Source of the DNA: Akkermansiaceae bacterium | GTDB taxonomy: Bacteria; Verrucomicrobiota; Verrucomicrobiia; Verrucomicrobiales; Akkermansiaceae | DNA: 32,359 bases | Direction of reading: 5' to 3' | Assembly (NCBI GenBank): GCA_029253285.1 | Contig: JAQWZU010000089.1 | Coordinates: forward strand, 1-32,359 | Shown here: one piece after another, positions 1-8,110 of the stretch | Position numbering within the stretch: position 1 is the stretch's first letter | How the letters are laid out: each line of letters opens with the position of its first letter | Notes under the pieces: generated by a model | Seen by the model: only the letters and a program-made list of their open reading frames with translations | What the model was told of the DNA's origin: nothing | Database searches by the model: none | Made by a program: the position numbers and the translations under genes

Positions 1-453
1 AACTCCCCACTCCTCGGCCTCGGCTTGCGAGCGCGCGGTGATGTCGACAAACATATTTGGCACCCCGATGACCTTGTTCCGCTCAGCCTCGGAAAGGAAA
101 TGCGGCGGGCGGGAGCAAATCGTCCCCATGATCTTTTCTCCTGAGAAAGTTTTCACCTCAACTCGCTGGGATAGCAGAGTATGCCCCCACCAGCCTCCAA
201 CCGGCACCATTTTGAGAAAGCCATTTGGAAGGATCGTTTGAACACGAAATCCCACCTCGTCCATGTGGCCCTCGACCATGATTTTGGGTCCGGAATCACC
301 CTTGCGACAATAAACCGAGCCCACTTTATCACTTCCGAGCTCGCCATATTCACGGAGTTCATTGACGAAGATTTCCCTTACTTCGTCCTCATGTCCGGGG
401 ACGCTGTGGGCTTGCGTGAGAGATTCGAGGAGAGCGAGGCCTTTTTTCTGCAT
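1..453 (-). CDS. M42 family metallo-aminopeptidase, N-terminal 151 residues (cut by window edge)
   Basis: The frame starts at ATG 453-451 and stays open to base 1, so the gene runs off the window. The visible 151 residues read as the N-terminus of an M42 (FrvX/glutamyl aminopeptidase/endoglucanase-M type) peptidase. An early 'SVPGHEDEVREIF' stretch fits the family start, and 'GHMDEVGF' is the characteristic first metal-ligand motif, with its His and Asp. Family knowledge: these are cytosolic, two-metal, usually dodecameric aminopeptidases that trim peptides. AGGA lies 7 bases upstream of the ATG, a plausible ribosome binding site that supports this start. The gene is divergent from the DAHP synthase gene, with 62 bases between the start codons. 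The remaining metal ligands lie outside the window, so activity cannot be judged. Confidence 0.88.
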   Translation of the reverse strand, partial: MQKKGLALLESLTQAHSVPGHEDEVREIFVNELREYGELGSDKVGSVYCRKGDSGPKIMVEGHMDEVGFRVQTILPNGFLKMVPVGGWWGHTLLSQRVEVKTFSGEKIMGTICSRPPHFLSEAERNKVIGVPNMFVDITARSQAEAEEWGV

Positions 454-476
454 GGGAAAGTCCTAACAACCCACGC

Positions 477-505
477 TTGAAACTTGAAATAGAAAACCCT
501 AGATA
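477..505 (+). promoter_or_regulatory. possible promoter for the DAHP synthase gene
   Basis: TTGAAA (477-482) is followed after 17 bases by TAGATA (500-505), which resembles a sigma70-type -35/-10 pair with a weak -10. If real, transcription would start only a few bases before the ATG at 516, giving an almost leaderless message, consistent with the missing Shine-Dalgarno sequence. The match is modest and the call is tentative. Confidence 0.28.
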
Positions 506-515
506 GCCCCTCTTT

Positions 516-1556
516 ATGGAAAAGGTCTCCGACGTCAACGTCCTCAACAATACCCCTCTGCCCTCGCCGGCCGTCCTGATGAGCCAAGTCGCCCGGAGTC
601 AGGATCAGGCCCAATTGGTCTCCGAATCACGATCCGCCATCTGCGACTCCCTCTTCGTGCCGGACTCGCGATTCCTTCTCATCGTTGGCCCCTGCTCCAT
701 CCACGACACTGAGGCCTGCCGTTCCTACGCCGAAAAACTCGCCGGATTGGCCGAAGAAGTGAAAGACAAGATCCTCGTCGTGATGCGCGTTTACTTCGAA
801 AAACCCCGCACCACTGTGGGCTGGAAGGGTCTTATCATGGACCCCGACCTCGACGGATCGGACAATATCCCCAAGGGACTGGCAAAAGCCCGCGAGTTCC
901 TCACCGAGATCCTCGGTCTAGGTCTCCCCACTGCTACCGAACTGCTGGACCCTATTACGCCACAATACATTTCCGACCTCATTTCCTGGTCCGCAATCGG
1001 AGCCCGCACCTCAGAAAGCCAGACCCACCGCCAAATGGCCTCCGGCCTTTCCATGCCCCTCGGCTTCAAAAACACCACCGCAGGTGACGTCATCGCGGCC
1101 ATCAATGCCATTAAAGCAGCCTCCAACCCGCAAACTTTCCTTGGCGTTTCCCAGGAAGGCGTAGCTTCCGCTGTCTCGACCGCCGGAAACCCCCACTGCC
1201 ACCTCATCCTCCGCGGCGGCGACAAGGGGCCGAATTTCGATCCCGACTCGATCAAGCAGACTCGTGACACTCTCTTGAAGCACAACCTCGCCCCCGGAAT
1301 CCTGGTCGATGCCTCCCACGCTAACTGCGGAAAGGATTGCACCAGAATGCCCGGCGTTTTCGAGGATATCGTCAAGCAACGCGCCAAAGGAGATCGCTCC
1401 ATCATTGGAGCGATGCTCGAGAGCCACCTCGAGGCCGGCGCCCAAAAATTCCCCCAACCCCTTGACCGGTTGAAATACGGTCAATCCATCACCGATCAGT
1501 GTATCGACTGGGAAACCACCGAGCGAGTTGTCAAAGAGGCCGCCGATCGGCTCTAG
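516..1556 (+). CDS. aroG: 3-deoxy-7-phosphoheptulonate (DAHP) synthase, class I AroF/G/H type
   Basis: The enzyme condenses phosphoenolpyruvate with erythrose 4-phosphate, the first step of the shikimate pathway, in the cytosol. The 346-residue length matches E. coli AroG-type enzymes (about 350). Visible signatures in order are 'VGPCSIHD' with the metal-binding Cys, 'VYFEKPRTTVGWKG' (PEP-binding Arg/Lys), 'SWSAIGARTSESQTHR', 'HLILRGGDKGPNF', 'DASHANCGK' with the metal-ligand His, 'GAMLESHL' with the ligand Glu, and 'DQCIDWE' near the end with the ligand Asp. The N-terminal extension before the barrel, which carries feedback control in AroF/G/H, is present, so allosteric inhibition is likely, but the effector amino acid cannot be told by eye. 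The start ATG 516 aligns with the usual family start. There is no clear Shine-Dalgarno sequence. The symbol is by family and does not assign a specific isoenzyme. Confidence 0.95.
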   Translation: MEKVSDVNVLNNTPLPSPAVLMSQVARSQDQAQLVSESRSAICDSLFVPDSRFLLIVGPCSIHDTEACRSYAEKLAGLAEEVKDKILVVMRVYFEKPRTTVGWKGLIMDPDLDGSDNIPKGLAKAREFLTEILGLGLPTATELLDPITPQYISDLISWSAIGARTSESQTHRQMASGLSMPLGFKNTTAGDVIAAINAIKAASNPQTFLGVSQEGVASAVSTAGNPHCHLILRGGDKGPNFDPDSIKQTRDTLLKHNLAPGILVDASHANCGKDCTRMPGVFEDIVKQRAKGDRSIIGAMLESHLEAGAQKFPQPLDRLKYGQSITDQCIDWETTERVVKEAADRL

Positions 1557-1652
1557 TCAGCGATTTCCGCCGGATCGCACGCTTTCCTTGCTATTCTCAG
1601 GATTCTAAGGCAAGGACCGCACGCGCTTCCGCACCAACCAGCCAACTGCATC

Positions 1653-3479
1653 ATGTCCCAGTTCAGAAACCTCGCCATCATCGCCCACGTTGACCATGGC
1701 AAAACGACCCTCGTTGATCAGCTCCTTCAGGCTGGCGGCGCCTACCGTGAAAACCAAGCCGTCACCGAGCGCGCCATGGACTCCATGGATCTGGAACGTG
1801 AAAAAGGCATCACCATTAAGTCCAAGAACACTGCCGTTCACTGGAATGAGCACATCATTAACATCGTAGACACCCCGGGACACGCCGACTTCGGCGGAGA
1901 AGTGGAACGTGTCATGAAAATGGTGGACGGTGTCATCCTCGTCGTCGATGCCTTCGGCGGGCCACAGGCCCAGACTCGTTTCGTGCTGCGCAAGGCTCTC
2001 CAGGAAGGCCTGAAGCCCATCATCGTGGTTAACAAGATTGACCGTCCCAACTCTGATCCCCTCGCAGTGCATGATAAGGTCCTCGAGCTCTTTCTCGAAC
2101 TCGACGCCACCGAAGACCAATTCGACGCACCGACTCTCTACGGATCTGCCAAAAACGGATTTTTCTCCACTTCACACGACGTGACCGAAGGCGACTGCGT
2201 CCCTCTCATCGAAGCCATCATCGAGCACATTCCCGCTCCTGTCGTGGATTCCGATGCCCCCTTCAAAATGCTCGTTTCCAACATTGACTGGGATGACTAC
2301 GTTGGACGAATCGCCATCGGTAAAATCCTTGCCGGCTCCATCAAGAAGGGCGACACCGTTTTCCGCTTCCTCAAAGACGGCACCAAGGTCCGCACCAAGA
2401 TCGGCAAGGTCTTCGAATACACCAACCTCGGAATTCAAGACACTGAAGACGGAGTTGCCGGAAACATCGTCGGCATCGCTGGCTTTGAAGACGCTGACAT
2501 TGGAGAGACTCTCGCCGGAGATGAGGACGCCGAACCACTCCCTCCCGTCAACATCGACCCACCATCAGTGCAGATGCAATTTTCCATCAACGACGGCCCC
2601 TTCGTAGGCAAGGATGGCAAGCACGTTCAGTCCCGCGTCATTCACGATCGCCTCTTCCGCGAAATGAAGACCAACGTTTCTATTCACGTGGAGGATTCCG
2701 ACACAGCCGGTGTCTTCAATGTCTCCGCTCGTGGTGCGATGCAAATCGCCGTTCTCGTAGAAACAATGCGCCGCGAAGGATTCGAACTCCTCGTCTCCCG
2801 TCCGACCGTTATTCTGAAACGCGATGAAAACGACAAGCGCCTCGAGCCATGGGAAACTCTCTATCTTGAGATGCCTAGTGAGTATGCCAACTCGCTCCTT
2901 AAGATCCTCAATGAACGCAAAGGCGTCCTTGAGAACATGGAGACCAATGACACCTCCGGCCGCACTCTTATTACCGCCAACATTCCCACCCGTGGAATCA
3001 TTGGCCTCGAGTTTGAATTGGTCAACATAACCTCCGGACACGGCATCATGTCCCACCTCTTCGACGAGTATAAGCCATGGGCCGGACACATCTCCGCCCG
3101 ACAGGCTGGCACGCTCGTCTCCATGGACACCGGCCCTGCCACCGCCTACAGCCTTCTCGCTCTTGAAGGCCGAGGAACACTCTTCGTCAACCCGACCGAA
3201 GAAGTTTACTCTGGCATGGTGATTGGTGAGAACTCCCGCGCCGACGACCTCCCCGTCAACCCGGTTAAAGCCAAGAAGCTCGACAACATTCGCTCCGCGA
3301 ACAAAGAGAACACCCAGAAGCTCGCTCCTGCGCTCAAGTTTTCCCTCGAACGCGCCATCGAATACATTGCTCCTGATGAGCTGGTAGAAGTCACTCCGAA
3401 CTTCCTCCGCCTCCGCAAGCGCATTCTCGATCCCCACGAACGCAAGCGTGCCGTCAAGGCGGCCAAAGCCGAAGGTTAG
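1653..3479 (+). CDS. typA: ribosome-associated translational GTPase TypA/BipA
   Basis: This translation-factor GTPase of the EF-G family binds the 70S ribosome and helps ribosome assembly and stress or low-temperature growth. The 608-residue length matches the family (about 605). Visible motifs: G1 'AHVDHGKTT' (11-19), the switch I region 'EREKGITIKSKN', G3 'DTPGHADFGGEVER' (from residue 73), and G4 'NKID' (127-130). After the G domain come domain II, the EF-G-like domains III and V ('RPTVILKR', 'RGIIGLEFEL', 'EDSDTAGVFNVSARG') and a C-terminal basic tail. No Shine-Dalgarno sequence is visible before ATG 1653, but G1 begins at the usual distance from this Met. It lies 96 bases after the DAHP synthase gene, so it may have its own promoter or be co-transcribed. 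It ends at a strong terminator (3503-3537). Confidence 0.97.
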   Translation: MSQFRNLAIIAHVDHGKTTLVDQLLQAGGAYRENQAVTERAMDSMDLEREKGITIKSKNTAVHWNEHIINIVDTPGHADFGGEVERVMKMVDGVILVVDAFGGPQAQTRFVLRKALQEGLKPIIVVNKIDRPNSDPLAVHDKVLELFLELDATEDQFDAPTLYGSAKNGFFSTSHDVTEGDCVPLIEAIIEHIPAPVVDSDAPFKMLVSNIDWDDYVGRIAIGKILAGSIKKGDTVFRFLKDGTKVRTKIGKVFEYTNLGIQDTEDGVAGNIVGIAGFEDADIGETLAGDEDAEPLPPVNIDPPSVQMQFSINDGPFVGKDGKHVQSRVIHDRLFREMKTNVSIHVEDSDTAGVFNVSARGAMQIAVLVETMRREGFELLVSRPTVILKRDENDKRLEPWETLYLEMPSEYANSLLKILNERKGVLENMETNDTSGRTLITANIPTRGIIGLEFELVNITSGHGIMSHLFDEYKPWAGHISARQAGTLVSMDTGPATAYSLLALEGRGTLFVNPTEEVYSGMVIGENSRADDLPVNPVKAKKLDNIRSANKENTQKLAPALKFSLERAIEYIAPDELVEVTPNFLRLRKRILDPHERKRAVKAAKAEG

Positions 3480-3502
3480 ACTCTAACACTTCTTTCTATT
3501 TC

Positions 3503-3537
3503 AAAAATCTCATCCTTTCGAGGATGGGATTTTTTTA
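3503..3537 (+). terminator. intrinsic terminator after typA, probably bidirectional
   Basis: The arm AAAAATCTCATCC and the arm GGATGGGATTTTTTT enclose a short TTTCGA loop. The stem has 9 bp (one G-T pair) before A-T pairing, then a T run 24 bases after the typA stop codon. Read from the other strand it also ends in a T run, so it could serve as a backstop for the convergent gene at 3663-4553. Confidence 0.88.
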
Positions 3538-3544
3538 TGCAACG

Positions 3545-3560
3545 CTCACCGGAGGGTGAG
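3545..3560. other. small perfect hairpin in the typA / DUF6807 intergenic region
   Basis: CTCACC and GGTGAG form a 6-bp stem with a GGAG loop. It is followed by a second loosely paired stretch to about 3600 (CACC...GGTG around ACAC...GTGT). There is no adjacent T run. It lies beyond the terminators of both convergent genes, and its role is unknown. Confidence 0.35.
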
Positions 3561-3611
3561 GTGACACCGATTCCTACGACACTGATCGTGTGGTGCACAG
3601 AGATGGAGCAC

Positions 3612-3641
3612 AAAAAAAGGCCCCCCGCAGAGCGACCCTCT
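3612..3641 (-). terminator. candidate intrinsic terminator of the DUF6807 gene
   Basis: On the minus strand AGGGTC pairs with GGCCTT (two G-T pairs), leaving a G-rich loop, followed by a run of seven T residues. It sits about 22 bases after the stop codon of the DUF6807 gene, where a terminator is expected. The stem is weak. Confidence 0.4.
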
Positions 3642-3662
3642 CGATTAAATTTGCGATAGGTC

Positions 3663-4553
3663 TTACTTGCCCCAAGCCTCCCAGATTTTCTGAATATCAT
3701 CCTGGCCAGGTAGTTCACCATCAACGATCAGAAATCCATAATTCACGGTCAGAGACTCACCTTGCTTGACGTCCTTTTCGAAGAAGGCTCCGAAGCGTCC
3801 GTAGTCGCGGTAGGCCGAATGCACCGTCCCTTTCGGATTACTTTTCGAATTGAGATGAACCACGCCGTATTGCTTTTCAGCGAGAGTATAATTCTCAGCA
3901 GCCCACGGCATGTCCTTGGTGCCCTTCACTTTCTCTACACCTTTCGGGAAGACATACTTGGTGAGCTTCTTATCTACTTCATTGGCGGGACGATACTGAA
4001 TCCCGGCGTGCTCGGGATCTCCCTTCAATTGAACGTCGCCGCGCACAGGTGTGAGCTTGGATTGAAAATCAATGAGAGCCCGTCCTCCATGCACTCCTGC
4101 AGTAACAGTAAAGCTACGCTCTTCTTCGATGAAAGCCTTTCCTTCGGCATCCATCCAATGAGTTACCGAAGTGAACGAAGCGGCATTACCCTTAGCCTCT
4201 TTCTTGGAGAATTTTTGGTGCACAATGTCGCCGCCCTTCATATGCCAGCGGTCGTATTTTTTGCCGTCGAAGCCGATCTTGCTCCAGCCAATAAAAATTC
4301 CACGATGATGGGTAAATTGTCCACCCGGCCCTTTCGTAATCGGCTTCTTACCCTCCTTATCGAAAACGTGCAAATACGGCTTGTAGGTATTGTGATGCGT
4401 TGTCTTGTCGGTGGTGTCATGCTCATACATGTAGCGAACAAGAACCTTCCCGTCCGAAATCACATCAAGGTGCTTCCCCTTCTCATCCTTGAACTCCAAG
4501 GCCCCAAACACCGGCATCATGGCCAGGCCGCTCAATAACAATCCATACTTCAT
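3663..4553 (-). CDS. secreted DUF6807 ('PmoA-like') protein
   Basis: A 296-residue protein with an N-terminal signal peptide (about residues 1-17, hydrophobic core ending near Val-Phe-Gly-Ala). The conserved family blocks are visible: 'KPYLHVF' (58-64) and 'HHRGIFIGW' (82-90), then a beta-rich body ending in a 'VNYGFLIVDGE' strand. Databases often label this family 'methane oxygenase PmoA', which is misleading. In PVC bacteria it is a secreted beta-sandwich protein commonly found near sulfatases and sugar-catabolic genes, with no established reaction. The paired histidines suggest a metal or sugar site, by inference only. An AAGGA lies just before ATG 4553. It is divergent from the sulfatase gene with 87 bases between starts, suggesting co-regulation. 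Confidence 0.85.
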   Translation of the reverse strand: MKYGLLLSGLAMMPVFGALEFKDEKGKHLDVISDGKVLVRYMYEHDTTDKTTHHNTYKPYLHVFDKEGKKPITKGPGGQFTHHRGIFIGWSKIGFDGKKYDRWHMKGGDIVHQKFSKKEAKGNAASFTSVTHWMDAEGKAFIEEERSFTVTAGVHGGRALIDFQSKLTPVRGDVQLKGDPEHAGIQYRPANEVDKKLTKYVFPKGVEKVKGTKDMPWAAENYTLAEKQYGVVHLNSKSNPKGTVHSAYRDYGRFGAFFEKDVKQGESLTVNYGFLIVDGELPGQDDIQKIWEAWGK

Positions 4554-4600
4554 GATCCTTCAAAGACGCTGTATAAGACTCGATTATTTCAAGGAACGCC

Positions 4601-4622
4601 GGAATATGTCCCAAAACATCCC
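4601..4622. promoter_or_regulatory. imperfect inverted repeat between divergent DUF6807 and sulfatase genes
   Basis: GGAATATGT and ACATCCC form an imperfect dyad around six central bases (ATGT-N6-ACAT core) in the only intergenic space between the two divergent genes. It could be an operator controlling both, but the dyad is short and may be chance. Confidence 0.22.
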
Positions 4623-4640
4623 GTATCCATCTTTGCAGTC

Positions 4641-6020
4641 ATGAAAACGCTCTTATCCATCCTCTTCCTTTTCTCGGCCAATGCCTTCGCCAAACCCAAC
4701 GTCATCGTATTCCTCATCGATGATCTCGGCTGGGCCGACCTCAGCTGCCAGGGCTCGAAGTTCTACGAAACCCCCAATCTCGACAAGCTCGCCGCCTCCG
4801 GGATCCGCTTCACAAATTCCTACTCCGCCAACCCCGTCTGTTCACCCACTCGTGCCGCTCTCCTCACCGGAAAAGCCCCCCAACGCGTCGGCATCACCCA
4901 GTGGATCCCCCAGCCCTCGACTCTTCACCTTCCTGCGAAGGAAACCACCATCGCCGAAGCCTTCCAATCCGCCGGATACCAGACCGGATACATCGGCAAG
5001 TGGCACCTTGGCGAAAAAAACAATCAACTTCCTACCGCCAACGGCTTTTCGTGGATGAAGTCCGTCAATCGAGCCGGCCAACCCGCCTCCTACTTCTTCC
5101 CCTACACTCGAAAGTCAAAACGCGGAAACTACTGGGACGTCCCTGACCTCAAAAATGGCGAGGAAGGCGACTACCTCACCGACGCCCTCACCGATCACGC
5201 CTTGGATTTCATCAAGGAGAAAAAAACAAAACCCTTCTTTCTCTACTTCGGTCACTACGCCGTGCACACCCCGATTCAGGCTCCCAAGGAACTCGTCAAA
5301 AAATACGAAGAGAAGAAAAAGAAACTCTACGGCAATAGCCGTGCCGAAAAAATCTTCCATCGTTACCAAACCACCTCCCGCCCCCGTCAGGACCACGCCA
5401 CCTATGCCGCGATGATGGAGAACCTCGACACCAACATCGGACGAGTCATGTCCAAGCTCGACGAACTCAAGCTCACCGAAAACACCATCATCCTCTTTAC
5501 CTCTGACAACGGAGGTCATTGCCATCTCAAAAAATCTCCCGGCGTCACCTGCAACCTCCCTCTCAAGTCGGGCAAAGGATGGACTTTCGAAGGTGGTATC
5601 CGCATCCCCACCATCATTTCCTGGAAAGGCAAACTCAAACCCGGCATCTGTAACACCCCCATGATCTCCATGGACGTCATGCCCACCCTTCTCGATCTCA
5701 CTGATCAAAAACTGCTCCCAAAACAACACCTCGATGGAACATCCCTCAAACCCGCTCTCCTCGGCAATGCCACTCCGGCTCTCAACGAGCGAACACTCGC
5801 CTGGACCTACCCGCACAACCACGGTTCGGGCCACCGCCCGTCCCACGCCATCCGCAAAGGGAATTGGAAGCTCATCCACTTCGACACTACCGACACCAAC
5901 GAGCTCTACGACCTCAGCACCGACCTAGGAGAAAAGACCGACCTCGCAAAAAAGCATCCTGCCAAGGTAAAGGCTCTCCACGACGAACTCGCCGCTTGGA
6001 TCAAGGAGACCACTCCGTAA
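4641..6020 (+). CDS. secreted sulfatase (arylsulfatase A-like, formylglycine type S1)
   Basis: It hydrolyses sulfate esters, probably on sulfated polysaccharides, outside the cytoplasm. The signal peptide covers about residues 1-17 and ends 'ANAFA'. 'DD' at 27-28 supplies metal ligands. The activation motif Cys67-Ser-Pro-Thr-Arg71 is the C-x-P-x-R signature in which Cys becomes formylglycine. 'GKWHLG' (119-124) gives the active-site Lys and His, and 'SDNGGH' (Asp289, Asn290) completes the metal site. The 459-residue length is normal for the family. Maturation needs a formylglycine-generating enzyme, which is not in this window. The substrate cannot be inferred from sequence alone. It is divergent from the DUF6807 gene and followed by a candidate terminator at 6125-6173. 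Confidence 0.94.
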   Translation: MKTLLSILFLFSANAFAKPNVIVFLIDDLGWADLSCQGSKFYETPNLDKLAASGIRFTNSYSANPVCSPTRAALLTGKAPQRVGITQWIPQPSTLHLPAKETTIAEAFQSAGYQTGYIGKWHLGEKNNQLPTANGFSWMKSVNRAGQPASYFFPYTRKSKRGNYWDVPDLKNGEEGDYLTDALTDHALDFIKEKKTKPFFLYFGHYAVHTPIQAPKELVKKYEEKKKKLYGNSRAEKIFHRYQTTSRPRQDHATYAAMMENLDTNIGRVMSKLDELKLTENTIILFTSDNGGHCHLKKSPGVTCNLPLKSGKGWTFEGGIRIPTIISWKGKLKPGICNTPMISMDVMPTLLDLTDQKLLPKQHLDGTSLKPALLGNATPALNERTLAWTYPHNHGSGHRPSHAIRKGNWKLIHFDTTDTNELYDLSTDLGEKTDLAKKHPAKVKALHDELAAWIKETTP

Positions 6021-6124
6021 ACCCCTTTAAGGAAAATCCCGCAACGGAACAGAGTCCACGAAGAGATGGAGGAAATCGAAGGCGTCGCAGATCGCTTGGA
6101 GACCGATGCGCCCTGATCCGTATG

Positions 6125-6173
6125 AGCGTGAAAAATCGGTAATATGCCCATTTGTGCAGTCGCGCTTTTTTTT
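6125..6173 (+). terminator. candidate terminator between the sulfatase gene and the Bat operon
   Basis: AGCGTGA (6125-6131) can pair with TCGCGCT (6160-6166; one G-T pair), followed at once by a run of eight T (6166-6173). The 28-base loop is longer than usual, which lowers confidence. The position, about 105 bases after the sulfatase stop and 50 before the moxR start, suits a transcription boundary. Confidence 0.42.
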
Positions 6174-6223
6174 CCTCGTGCTAGCTTTCGCGCAATCTCA
6201 TCGTAATCAACGAACTCCCATCC

Positions 6224-7237
6224 ATGACACAAGAAGAACTTTCCACTGAAATCACTGCCCGCTCCGCCTTCGTCGCCCCGCTGCGACAGGAGATTTCCCG
6301 CGTTCTCATTGGCCAAAGCCACCTCGTCGACCGCATGCTGGTCTGCCTCCTCACCGGAAACCACCTTCTGGTGGAAGGCCTCCCCGGATTGGCCAAAACA
6401 CTCGCCGTCAACACTTTGGCACAGGCTATGACCGCGCGGTTCGGGCGGATTCAGTTCACGCCCGATCTCCTCCCCGCCGACGTCATTGGAACCCACATCT
6501 ACAATCCCGGCACCCAGGAATTCACCGCCAAGGAAGGTCCGGTCTTCACCAACCTCCTCCTCGCCGACGAAATCAACCGCGCTCCAGCTAAAGTGCAATC
6601 CGCGCTTCTCGAGGCGATGCAGGAAAAGCAGGTCACTCTTGGCGGAGAAACCCGTCAACTCCCCTCGCCTTTCCTCGTCATGGCAACCCAAAACCCGCTT
6701 GACCAGGAAGGCACCTATCCGCTTCCCGAAGCCCAAATGGACCGCTTCATGATGAAGGTCGTCGTCGATTACCCTGCCCGAGACGAGGAGAAGGAAGTCC
6801 TCCGCCGCATGTCTTCCACCACCACAACACCGGAAGCCTCACCCGTGACCGACTTGAACGCGATCATCGCGGCCCGCGACCTCATCAACGAAGTGAACGT
6901 CGATCCGAAAATCGAAGACTACATTCTCGATATCGTTTTTGCCACCCGTGCGGAGGGACGCAGCCAACTCTCCGAGCGTCAGTCCGGACTCGACCTTTCG
7001 GGCTTCGATCCACTCATCACGGCCGGAGCCTCTCCCCGTGCAAGCATTCAGCTCATCCGTGGAGTTCGCACCCTGGCCTTCCTCGACGGTCGCCCCTATG
7101 CTCTCCCCGAAGACGTCAAGGCCATCGCTCCCGACATTCTCCGCCACCGCCTGATTCCATCCTATGAAGCCCAGGCCGAAAACATGGACGCCGACGCCCT
7201 CATCACTCAACTCCTCGACACCCTCCGCACTCCCTAG
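6224..7237 (+). CDS. moxR: MoxR-family AAA+ ATPase
   Basis: A 337-residue cytosolic AAA+ ATPase of the MoxR subfamily, which works with VWA-domain partners as a chaperone-like remodelling machine. Walker A 'GLPGLAKT' is at 52-59 and Walker B is 'LLLADEIN' with Asp115-Glu116. 'QEKQVTLGGET', sensor I in 'FLVMATQNPLDQEGTYPLPEAQMDRF', and a C-terminal lid with 'GASPRASIQL' are all present and look intact. It opens a nine-gene run and is followed after 6 bases by a DUF58 gene, the standard MoxR-DUF58-Bat order. No Shine-Dalgarno sequence precedes ATG 6224, but the reading frame and length fit the family well. Confidence 0.95.
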   Translation: MTQEELSTEITARSAFVAPLRQEISRVLIGQSHLVDRMLVCLLTGNHLLVEGLPGLAKTLAVNTLAQAMTARFGRIQFTPDLLPADVIGTHIYNPGTQEFTAKEGPVFTNLLLADEINRAPAKVQSALLEAMQEKQVTLGGETRQLPSPFLVMATQNPLDQEGTYPLPEAQMDRFMMKVVVDYPARDEEKEVLRRMSSTTTTPEASPVTDLNAIIAARDLINEVNVDPKIEDYILDIVFATRAEGRSQLSERQSGLDLSGFDPLITAGASPRASIQLIRGVRTLAFLDGRPYALPEDVKAIAPDILRHRLIPSYEAQAENMDADALITQLLDTLRTP

Positions 7238-7243
7238 TCCGCG

Positions 7244-8110
7244 ATGTTGGCTTCCGAACTCATGGAAAAAGTGCGGCGGATTGAGATCCGCACCCGGCGA
7301 ATCGTACAAAATCGCACCGCCGGAGCTTGGCACGCCTCGTTCAAAGGACGCGGCATTGAATTTGCAGAGATCCGCGAATTCCAGGAAGGAGATGAAGTTC
7401 GCTCCATCGACTGGAATGTTTCTGCCCGTCTCGGCTCGCCATACATCAAACTCTTCACCGAAGAGCGCGAGCAGAACGTCTTCTTTCTCGTCGACCGCTC
7501 GGCCTCCGGACAGTTCGGCTCGGGCGAAATGACCAAGGCCGAATACACTGCCGAAGTCGCCGCCGTCCTCGCTTTCTCGGCCACTCTCAACAAGGACCGC
7601 GTTGGCCTCCTCCTCTTCTCAGACCAAGAGGAACTCCACCTCGATCCCGCCCGCGGACACCGCCACGTCCTCCGCATCATCCGGGAACTCCTCGCCTTCG
7701 AGCCAAAGTCCCAAAAGACCGACCTCGCCGCAGGGATCGAGCACCTTCTTAAGACAACCTTAAAGCGATCCATTGTTTTCATCTTGAGCGACCTCATCAC
7801 CCCCGAGTTCGACAAACCCCTCCGGGCCCTCTCTCGAAAACACGAAGTCATCCTGCTTCACGTCACCGACCCCATCGAACGAAGCCTCCCGAACATTCCC
7901 GCCCTCTCGATTTCCGATCTCGAGACCGGCGAAGTTACCCGACTCCGCCGCAAGGATGCCCAATCACTAGCAATCCGCACTTCAGAGGACTCTTCCGCTC
8001 TCGCCAAAAAATGCCTTCGCGCCGGCGTCGACTACGTTCCACTCGACACTGCCGTCGATTATCTTCCTGCCATCGTGGGGCTCTTCGATAAGCGTATTTC
8101 CCGCCGATGA
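7244..8110 (+). CDS. DUF58 domain protein (VWA-like partner of MoxR)
   Basis: A 288-residue soluble protein. The DUF58 hallmark 'REFQEGDEVRSIDWNVSAR' lies at 44-62, followed by a VWA-like fold with a DxSxS metal-site motif at Asp84-Ser86-Ser88 and a later 'LSDL' strand. In this family the protein is encoded next to moxR and is taken to be its adaptor or substrate; the exact function is not established. It starts 6 bases after the moxR stop and its last 4 bases overlap the next gene (ATGA), so translational coupling is likely. The sequence looks complete. Confidence 0.93.
   Translation: MLASELMEKVRRIEIRTRRIVQNRTAGAWHASFKGRGIEFAEIREFQEGDEVRSIDWNVSARLGSPYIKLFTEEREQNVFFLVDRSASGQFGSGEMTKAEYTAEVAAVLAFSATLNKDRVGLLLFSDQEELHLDPARGHRHVLRIIRELLAFEPKSQKTDLAAGIEHLLKTTLKRSIVFILSDLITPEFDKPLRALSRKHEVILLHVTDPIERSLPNIPALSISDLETGEVTRLRRKDAQSLAIRTSEDSSALAKKCLRAGVDYVPLDTAVDYLPAIVGLFDKRISRR

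Noticed and set aside
791-1405. 204-codon minus-strand ORF opposite the DAHP synthase gene
   Set aside because: It lies wholly inside a well-recognised enzyme gene; its sequence has no family features and is a by-product of C-rich third positions on the plus strand.
1586-1615. CCTTGC ... GCAAGG inverted repeat before typA as a terminator or operator
   Set aside because: Only 6 bp across an 18-base loop, with no T run; could be chance.
2565-3437. 290-codon minus-strand ORF opposite typA
   Set aside because: Complementary-strand shadow of a highly conserved GTPase; no plausible start signal or domain.
3762-4538. 258-codon plus-strand ORF opposite the DUF6807 gene
   Set aside because: The minus-strand frame has a signal peptide and family motifs; the plus frame has neither.
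5115-5879. 254-codon minus-strand ORF inside the sulfatase gene
   Set aside because: Overlaps catalytic motifs of the sulfatase; composition (Gly/Val/Glu-rich) is typical of an antisense shadow.
6066-6116. Sixteen-codon ORF between the sulfatase and moxR genes
   Set aside because: Too short, no ribosome binding site, no recognisable peptide; it precedes a candidate terminator.
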